A DNA stretch of 64,000 nt from Prauserella endophytica (GTDB taxonomy: Bacteria > Actinomycetota > Actinomycetes > Mycobacteriales > Pseudonocardiaceae). The stretch covers positions 434,001 to 498,000 of the forward strand of contig NZ_SWMS01000002.1 in NCBI RefSeq assembly GCF_005146945.1. The letters run 5' to 3'. The number at the start of each line of letters is the position of its first letter. Within the stretch, counting starts at the first letter, position 1. Made by a program: the position numbers and the translations under genes. Shown here in pieces: positions 58,919 through 64,000 of the stretch. Below the pieces are notes generated by a model, which was not told the origin of the DNA, did not search any database, and saw nothing but the letters and a program-made list of their open reading frames with translations.

Positions 58919-59562
58919 GCGCGGGCGCGTTCCCCGAGCCGGTCGTGGTGACGGCGGGCAGCACGGATCCCCGAGCCCCGCTGGTGGTGCTGTTGCACGG
59001 CCGTGGCGCCGACGAGCACAGCATCCTCGGCCTCGCGCGTGCGTTGCCGCCCGGTCCGGCGTACGCCGCGGTCCGCGCGCCGATCGCCGAGGGCGGCGGG
59101 TTCGCGTGGTTCGCCAACCGGGGCATCGGCCGCCCGGTCGCCGAATCCCTGCGCGCGACCATGGACTGGTTCCGGACGTGGCTCGACGCCGTCGCCACCG
59201 ACGGCCGCCCCGTGGTGCTGATCGGGTTCAGCGGCGGGGCCGCCTTCGCTGGCGGGCTGATCCTGGACGACCCCGAGCGCTTCACCGGTGCCGCCGTGCT
59301 CTACGGCACGCTGCCGTTTGATGCCGGCGTGCCGACCGGTCCCGGCCGGCTGGCCGGGCTGCCGGTGTTCGTCGCGCAGGGCACCGAGGACACGGTGATC
59401 CCGCGTGAGCTGCTCGACCGCACGTGGACCTATCTCGACGGCGAGTCCGGGGCGCTCTGCACCGCCCGCCGCGACGCGGTGGGGCACGACGTCGGCCCGG
59501 CCGCGCTCGAACACCTCGCGGAGTGGCTGAGCGAACGGGTCGCACTGCCCGCAGCGGACTGA
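58915..59562 (+). CDS. Small carboxylesterase/phospholipase-like alpha/beta-hydrolase
   Basis: 215 residues from GTG overlapping the VOC stop. PLVVLLHGRGADEHSILGLA is the oxyanion region, VVLIGFSGGAAFAGGLIL the nucleophile elbow (GFSGG), VFVAQGTEDTVIPRELL the Asp loop and DAVGHDVGPAALEHLAEWL the His. It belongs to the phospholipase/carboxylesterase (MhqD-like) family. Its translation is coupled to the VOC gene, so the two should act on the same compound. A 21-bp tandem repeat follows directly. Confidence 0.88.
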   Translation: MSAGAFPEPVVVTAGSTDPRAPLVVLLHGRGADEHSILGLARALPPGPAYAAVRAPIAEGGGFAWFANRGIGRPVAESLRATMDWFRTWLDAVATDGRPVVLIGFSGGAAFAGGLILDDPERFTGAAVLYGTLPFDAGVPTGPGRLAGLPVFVAQGTEDTVIPRELLDRTWTYLDGESGALCTARRDAVGHDVGPAALEHLAEWLSERVALPAAD

Positions 59563-59570
59563 CGCCGCGA

Positions 59571-59675
59571 GCGCACGACTCGCGATCCGGAGCGCGGGAC
59601 TCGCGGTCGGGAGTGCGCGATTCGCGGTCGGGAGTGCGGGACTCGCGGTCGGGAGTGCGGGACTCGCGGCTGCGG
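59571..59675. repeat. Five-unit 21-bp tandem repeat
   Basis: Five units of 21 bp run from 59571 to 59675; the consensus contains ACTCGCGGTCGGGAGTGCG. Units 3 and 4 differ at two positions, and the outer units are more diverged. Twenty-one bp is two helical turns and a multiple of three, so the array would read as a 7-residue repeat (DSRSGVR). It starts 8 bp after the esterase stop; no gene contains it. Confidence 0.85.
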
Positions 59676-59811
59676 GGCCTGCTCGCCGCGGGCGGGGGCG
59701 AAGCGGCGGCAGATTCCTCCCATGGTGCGACCCTGGTCGGATGCGCGATGACGGCGTGCACGCGATGCTGATCGACAGCTGACTCTGCACAGTGGGAGGT
59801 TGACGAGAACG

Positions 59812-60264
59812 GTGAGCGCGAGCACCTCTTCCATCCGCACGGCGGCTCCGTGGCACCTGTGGGTCGTCGGTGTGGTGCTCCTGTTGCTGTACGCCATCGG
59901 CGCGTACGACTACGTGCTGACCCAGGCTCAGGACACCGCGTACTTCGAGTCGCAGGGGTACGGACCGCAGCAGGTCGACTACTTCACGGACTATCCCGTC
60001 GTGCCGCTGGTGTTCTGGACCGTGAACATCGTGGCCGGTTTGGCTGCCGCCGTCCTGTTGCTACTGCGCTCGCGGTGGTCGCTCGCCGCCGTCGCGACCG
60101 CCGCGGTGGCGCAGCTGTGCCTCCAGGCCATCACGTTCGGGTTCATGGACCGATGGAGCGTGCTGGGCCCGCGCCTGTCGCTCCAGGACCTCGGCGTCCT
60201 CCTGCTGACCTTCCTCGTGTGGGCCTACTGTCACCGGATGCGACGGCGGAACGTGCTCACCTAG
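59812..60264 (+). CDS. Four-helix membrane protein
   Basis: 150 residues from GTG; a TTG four codons upstream lies too close to GGGAGG. Four hydrophobic segments (about 15-36, 63-84, 92-112 and 124-142) with AYFESQGYGPQQVDYFTDYP between the first two. Resembles uncharacterised sugar-transporter-neighbouring or DUF-type membrane proteins; family not recognised with confidence. It converges on the glycosidase gene, 25 bp away. Confidence 0.68.
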   Translation: MSASTSSIRTAAPWHLWVVGVVLLLLYAIGAYDYVLTQAQDTAYFESQGYGPQQVDYFTDYPVVPLVFWTVNIVAGLAAAVLLLLRSRWSLAAVATAAVAQLCLQAITFGFMDRWSVLGPRLSLQDLGVLLLTFLVWAYCHRMRRRNVLT

Positions 60265-60289
60265 TGCTCTCCGCCGGGGGCACTGGCCC

Positions 60290-62512
60290 TCACAGCGCCG
60301 GGGCGAGGTCCTCCCAGTGCACCACCCACCCCTGGTCCGGGAACCCGGGCGCCGTGCCGTCCGGCCCTGGCCTTCCGGCCTCCCCGGAGGGACCCTCCGG
60401 GGAGTCGCCCCAGCCCGCGCACATCATCGCGACGGCGTAGAGCAGACCGCCCGCGGAGGGGAAGTACGGCGAGGGCACCCCGCTCTTGCCGCTGGCGGGC
60501 AGGCCGGTATCGGTGAAGCCGAGCCGTTCGTGCAGCAGGTAGTCCACGGCGGTCGCCGGATCGCCCAGCCGCGCGGCGTTCATCGCCAGCAGCGGGAAGT
60601 CCCAGCTGTAGAGATCGGTCACCGGCCACGTCTCGTACACCTTGCGCGTCGTGGCGCGCATGGTCTCCACGTCGACGCCGTCACCGGGCAGCATCCCGAA
60701 CGGCGCGATCGGGTCGGGGTGGTTGGTGTTGCGCTCGGTCCACATGTTCGGCACGCCCTCGTAGAGCACGTAGACGCCGTCCTCGACGGGCAGCGGCGCG
60801 AGGCCGCCGAGCACCTCGTCCCAGTACGGTTCGCGGCCCGTGCCCAGCCGTTCGCGCCACGCCTGGGCGATGCGCAGGCCGAATCGCCAGTACGAGAGCT
60901 CGAATGCCGGGTTCATCGTCTCGGCGGACGGGTTGCGCTCGTTGCAGCACATGATCGGCGGGCCGATCACGAACCGGCCGCTCTCCTCGCGGTTGGCGAA
61001 CGAGGCGATGAACTCGGCGCTCTCGTGGACCACCTCACGCCACTTCAGCAGGGTGCGCCTGCCCGGATGGGCCTGGTAGTCCAGTTCGGCGAGGAAGATC
61101 GGGTGCGGCTGCTGCCAGATCAGCAGGCAGGTCGGGGTTCCCGGCGATTCCCGGCCGATGGCGTCACCGTGCGTCGTCGTCATCTTCGGCCACCGCGCGC
61201 CGCGGAAGCCCTGTGACTTCGCCAGCTCCCGCGCCTTCGGCAGGAACCGCTCGTAGACGTCGGTGCTGCGGTCGAGCAGGGGCCAGCGGTTCCAGAGGGC
61301 GTACTGGAACGCGTGCCACCAGTACATCTCCATGTGGAACTTGCCGTACCAGCCGTTGTTGACCAGCCCGGACTCCTGGGCGGGGTCGTTTCCCGCGTCG
61401 TTGACGGCCAGGTGGTACTGGCTCAGCACGATCCGGCGTTCCAGCTCGCGCCAGCGCGGGTCGCCGCTGCGCGAGAGGTCGACCGCGCCGCCGGTGCGCC
61501 AGTACCGCGGCCACCAGTGCTCGCTCTGCCGCACCACCTCGGCCGCGACGGGCACGGTGCCACGGATCTCGGGGGCGAAGAGCGCGGCCACGTCGAGGTG
61601 GTCGCCGCCGCCGGTGATCTCGTAGCGGTGCCGGGCCGGGTCGGGACGGCTGACCCGCGCGCCCGCTGAGAGGTTCAGCCCGACCTGGTAGCGCGTGGCG
61701 TCCATCGTGTGCGTGACGATCGCCGCCCGGCCTTGCCGTCGGAGCTCGGTGGAGTGCAGTTCCGGGCGGTCGTAGAAGCCGACGTAGGGCGCCTCGAACT
61801 TGTTCCGGCCAGCCGCCGTGGCGTAGGGGAACTCCAGGAACACCGTCAGTCGGCCGAGCCGGATGAGGTCGGAGCTGATCCGCGCGGCCACCACGTCCTC
61901 GCCGGGGTGGCACGCGGTCTCGACGGCGACCCGGTGGCCCTCCAGCCGGAAGGCGCTCCGCAGCACGCCCGTCCACGGGTCGAGCTCCTGGACGATGTCG
62001 GTGAGGTCGGCCTCCACCGCCTCGCTGCCGTCCTCTTTGAGCAGTCGCAGGCCGATCCGGCCGAGGTTGGCCCGGTGCGGGTTCTCGCGCAGCCAGTTGT
62101 GCAGTTCCGGCTCGTTGTCGTCGTCGGTCCAGTAGTACACGTCGCGGCCGTAGGTGTCCCAGATCGTGCCGCGGTAGTCCGAGATCTGCTTGCCGGGAGG
62201 CAACGCGTCGACGTGCCAGCCCCAGTCGGAGAGGGTGTTGAACGGCACGAAGGTCTGCAGGCCGGTGACGTCGGCGCCGAAGGCGAAGCGGCCGTTGCCG
62301 ACCTGGACGGGCAGTTCGAGATCGCTGCGGTGGCGCACCACCCGGTGCCGCGACACCAGCGCGAAACGGTCGATGCGCGTGCCGGGACGGCTTTCGCCGC
62401 GCGGGGCCGCGGCGGCCTCCGCCTGGAGCACGCGGGACATGAGCGTCGCGGAGGCCACGGCGGCGGCTCCCTTGACGACGGTTCTGCGGGAAAGCCTGCG
62501 CTGCTCGGTCAC
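60290..62512 (-). CDS. Tat-exported six-hairpin glycosidase-like protein
   Basis: 740 residues. A twin-arginine signal (LSRRTVVKGAAAVASATLMS) is at the N-terminus. The mature part starts with a beta-sandwich region (LPVQVGNGRFAFGADVTGLQ, characteristic of GH65/GH95-like N-domains) followed by a helical region (GWYGKFHMEMYWWHAFQYAL; NPAFELSYWRFGLRIAQAWR) like an (alpha/alpha)6 barrel. Catalytic residues cannot be named; E in FHMEMYWW is a candidate. A perfect LacI-type operator lies upstream, consistent with sugar-induced expression. Confidence 0.75.
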   Translation of the reverse strand: MTEQRRLSRRTVVKGAAAVASATLMSRVLQAEAAAAPRGESRPGTRIDRFALVSRHRVVRHRSDLELPVQVGNGRFAFGADVTGLQTFVPFNTLSDWGWHVDALPPGKQISDYRGTIWDTYGRDVYYWTDDDNEPELHNWLRENPHRANLGRIGLRLLKEDGSEAVEADLTDIVQELDPWTGVLRSAFRLEGHRVAVETACHPGEDVVAARISSDLIRLGRLTVFLEFPYATAAGRNKFEAPYVGFYDRPELHSTELRRQGRAAIVTHTMDATRYQVGLNLSAGARVSRPDPARHRYEITGGGDHLDVAALFAPEIRGTVPVAAEVVRQSEHWWPRYWRTGGAVDLSRSGDPRWRELERRIVLSQYHLAVNDAGNDPAQESGLVNNGWYGKFHMEMYWWHAFQYALWNRWPLLDRSTDVYERFLPKARELAKSQGFRGARWPKMTTTHGDAIGRESPGTPTCLLIWQQPHPIFLAELDYQAHPGRRTLLKWREVVHESAEFIASFANREESGRFVIGPPIMCCNERNPSAETMNPAFELSYWRFGLRIAQAWRERLGTGREPYWDEVLGGLAPLPVEDGVYVLYEGVPNMWTERNTNHPDPIAPFGMLPGDGVDVETMRATTRKVYETWPVTDLYSWDFPLLAMNAARLGDPATAVDYLLHERLGFTDTGLPASGKSGVPSPYFPSAGGLLYAVAMMCAGWGDSPEGPSGEAGRPGPDGTAPGFPDQGWVVHWEDLAPAL
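60380..60404. repeat. Perfect 12-bp palindrome inside the glycosidase gene
   Basis: CTCCCCGGAGGG (60380-60391) and its complement (60393-60404) around a single A. It encodes a Gly/Pro-rich segment (DSPEGPSGEAGRPGPDG) near the C-terminus, which looks like an insertion into the otherwise compact tail. Confidence 0.6.
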
Positions 62513-62546
62513 GAACCGGTCCCTCCTTGGATCGGGTGTGACGTTC

Positions 62547-62562
62547 GATGAAACGTTTCATC
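62547..62562. promoter_or_regulatory. LacI-family operator upstream of the glycosidase gene
   Basis: GATGAAACGTTTCATC is a perfect 16-bp palindrome containing TGAAACGTTTCA, the standard LacI/CcpA-type core centred on CG, 35 bp before the glycosidase start. Outer GTTCG and CGAAC extend it with one offset. No LacI gene is nearby, and it differs from the operators at 5430-5499, so another LacI regulator is expected. Confidence 0.75.
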
Positions 62563-62722
62563 CGAACGGGTGCCGTGACGGTACCCAGCGGGCGGTCACG
62601 CGGCAAGGTTCCGGCGGGGGCGTTCGGCCGCGGTGACCGGTTCCGGCCACGCGGCGCCGGTGGTGGTGTGCCCCACCGTTCCGGCAAGGGACGTCACCTG
62701 ATTCCCGGGGCTGTGGCTCACG

Positions 62723-63319
62723 TTGCCCGGCATGGAGCCGAAGCGTGTTGTTCGTCCCCCAAGGCTCGCGACCGGCGTGATCATCGTGTCGCACTCGCAG
62801 TCCTTCGCGGTCGACCTCACGGGCTTCCTGTTCGGCGACGTGCTGGCGGTCCGGGACCGGGACCTCGGCTTCCTCGCCGCCGCGCTGGCCGTCGCCGCGG
62901 TGGTGTCCGCGCTCGGTTACCGCGCGTTCGTGGCGCTCACCTTCGACGCCCGCAGAGCGCACACGCTGGGGCTGTACCCGCGCCTCGCCCACGCGGCGCT
63001 GCTGGGTCTGCTCACGCTCGCGATCGTCGCGTCGTTCCACGTCGTCGGCACGCTGCTGGTCTTCGGACTGCTCATCGCGCCGCCCGCCGCGGCAATGCTC
63101 TGGGCGAGCCGCATCCCGCTGATCATGCTCGGCGCCGCGGTGCTCGGCTGCGTCGCGACCGGGGCCGGGCTGCTCGTCTCGTGGCACTGGGGCACCGCGG
63201 CCGGAGCCACGATCGCCGCGGTCGCCGTGGCCCTGTTCTTCCTGTCCGCACTGGCCGCTCGCGTGCGGGAGCGCGCGAGCCGCACCACTACTGAAGAGGG
63301 GATCCCGCAGTCATCTTGA
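62723..63319 (+). pseudogene. N-terminally truncated zinc ABC permease (AztB/ZnuB-like)
   Basis: The open frame gives 198 residues, but homology to metal ABC permeases starts only at about residue 18: GVIIVSHSQSFAVDLTGFLF (where the full family has helix 4), then VALTFDARRAHTLGLYPRLA, FHVVGTLLVFGLLIAPPAAA (the conserved transmembrane pair) and the last helices. Intact permeases have about 280-300 residues, so the first third is missing. No cognate ATPase lies upstream; the glycosidase and its operator occupy the space. It precedes the AztD-like gene with a TTGA overlap, so it may still drive that gene's translation. Confidence 0.7.
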
Positions 63320-64000
63320 GGGCACACAACAAGGCCGCCGCACTGGCGCTGTCCGCAGGGCTGCTGCTGACCGCCTGCGGCGGCGATCCACGGCCGCGAC
63401 AGGACGCCGAGGCCACACCGCACGGCTACGTGGAGGGAGCCGAGGAGGCCGCGGAGGCACAGTCCCGGCTCGTCCTCGCCGACGCGCGTGGCGGGGCGGT
63501 ACGGGTACTGGATCTGATCACCGAGGAGGTCACCCGTCTCGACGACATACCCGCCGTGGAGGGCATCAGCACCGACGGCCGGTTCGCCTACCTTGCGGCA
63601 GGGGAGTCGACCCACGTCGTCGACAGCGGCGCCTGGATGGTCGACCACGGCGACCACGTGCACTACTACCGCGCCGACATCCGGGGCGCTGGCCGGATCG
63701 ACGGCAACGCCGTCGCCGCGAACACCGACTCGGCCGTCACCGCCGTTGCGCTCGAGGACGGGACGACGGCGCTGCTGGACCGCCCCGCGCTGGAGGACGG
63801 GGACGTCCGCGCGCGGGAGCCGGTCGAGGGCATCGCCGTGCCCTACGGGCAGCGGCTGCTCGTCGCCACCGACGACGGCGTCACCGTCCGCGAGCGCCGC
63901 GGCGAGGGCGCCCGCGCGATCGGGGAGCCGTGCCCCGACCCGGAGGGCACGGCGGTGACGCGGCGCGGGGTCGTGTTCGGCTGCGCGGACGGTGCGCTGC
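63316..64000 (+). CDS. aztD: AztD-like zinc metallochaperone lipoprotein, partial
   Basis: The frame opens at TTG overlapping the permease stop and runs open to the window end (228 codons). A lipoprotein signal ends at LLLTACGGD (Cys near residue 21). The mature part has a beta-propeller-like repeat pattern (RLVLADARGGAVRVLDLITE, GISTDGRFAYLAAG) and the His-rich segment WMVDHGDHVHYYRAD, matching the metal site of AztD. AztD passes zinc to the binding protein AztC. The TTG start explains why an ATG/GTG search can miss it. Confidence 0.78.
   Translation, partial: MRAHNKAAALALSAGLLLTACGGDPRPRQDAEATPHGYVEGAEEAAEAQSRLVLADARGGAVRVLDLITEEVTRLDDIPAVEGISTDGRFAYLAAGESTHVVDSGAWMVDHGDHVHYYRADIRGAGRIDGNAVAANTDSAVTAVALEDGTTALLDRPALEDGDVRAREPVEGIAVPYGQRLLVATDDGVTVRERRGEGARAIGEPCPDPEGTAVTRRGVVFGCADGAL

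Noticed and set aside
59571-59675. Possible CRISPR-like array
   Set aside because: The units are contiguous 21-bp tandem repeats without spacers, and there are no cas genes.

Overview
The window is very GC-rich with strong G/C third-position bias, frequent GTG and some TTG starts, and start/stop overlaps of the ATGA or GTGA type. With F420-type flavin enzymes, an EspG/PPE type VII secretion module, a SARP/AfsR regulator, a mycothiol-type maleylpyruvate-isomerase domain and a B12-riboswitch-controlled ribonucleotide reductase, this points to an actinobacterium, most likely Pseudonocardiaceae (Amycolatopsis-like). No tRNA, rRNA, CRISPR array, intact IS element or phage gene was seen.

Layout. 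1-1.7 kb: tail of a VOC protein, a degraded stretch, and a DUF4345 membrane protein divergent from a TetR regulator. 1.7-8.8 kb: a catabolic cluster, LacI regulator plus VOC, SDR and fumarase/adenylosuccinate-lyase-type enzymes on one strand, and a TPP-dependent E1 alpha/beta pair plus MFS transporter on the other, sharing a control region with two LacI-like operators. 8.8-9.2 kb: an ACT-like protein behind a short leader ORF with three consecutive valine codons and a hairpin, an attenuator-like arrangement. 9.5-13.1 kb: NUDIX, MocR regulator, EamA exporter, secreted endonuclease I. 13.1-15.2 kb: a DUF2975/HTH pair flanked by two paralogous membrane proteins. 15.3-22.8 kb: a large SARP regulator followed by MFS, FAD oxidoreductase-MDMPI fusion and methyltransferase; three direct repeats at exact 11-bp spacing precede the MFS gene. 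23.0-27.8 kb: F420/FMN enzyme, then nrdAB behind a dual NrdR box and a cobalamin riboswitch; NrdB has Phe at the radical-tyrosine position, as in class Ic (Mn/Fe) enzymes.

27.8-30.9 kb: PobA-like hydroxylase, secreted esterase, broken serine hydrolase. 30.9-37.9 kb: a six-gene type VII secretion substrate/chaperone operon (PPE-like, helical protein, EspG, YbaB-like, EspC-like, large helical substrate) next to an XRE-NACHT-membrane ATPase and a small zinc-finger protein, with no secretion-machine core genes. 38-41 kb: MHS transporter pseudogene, VOC, TfoX-like, and an Lnt homologue lacking two of its three catalytic residues. 41-49 kb: TetR with F420-type nitroreductase; TetR with acyl-CoA dehydrogenase, acyl-CoA synthetase and a tripartite tricarboxylate transporter (TctCBA). 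49-57.8 kb: FGGY kinase, DHA2 exporter, cupin, erythromycin-esterase family protein, BBE-type oxidase. 56.5-60 kb: ECF42-type sigma factor with its YCII/DGPF partner, then a VOC/esterase pair. 60-64 kb: Tat-exported putative glycosidase with a perfect LacI-type operator, a truncated zinc permease and the start of an AztD-like zinc chaperone.

Three copies of a hairpin repeat (arms GTGAAGGCCACC/GGTGGCCTTCAC) lie at gene ends, and a five-unit 21-bp tandem repeat follows the 59.5 kb esterase gene.
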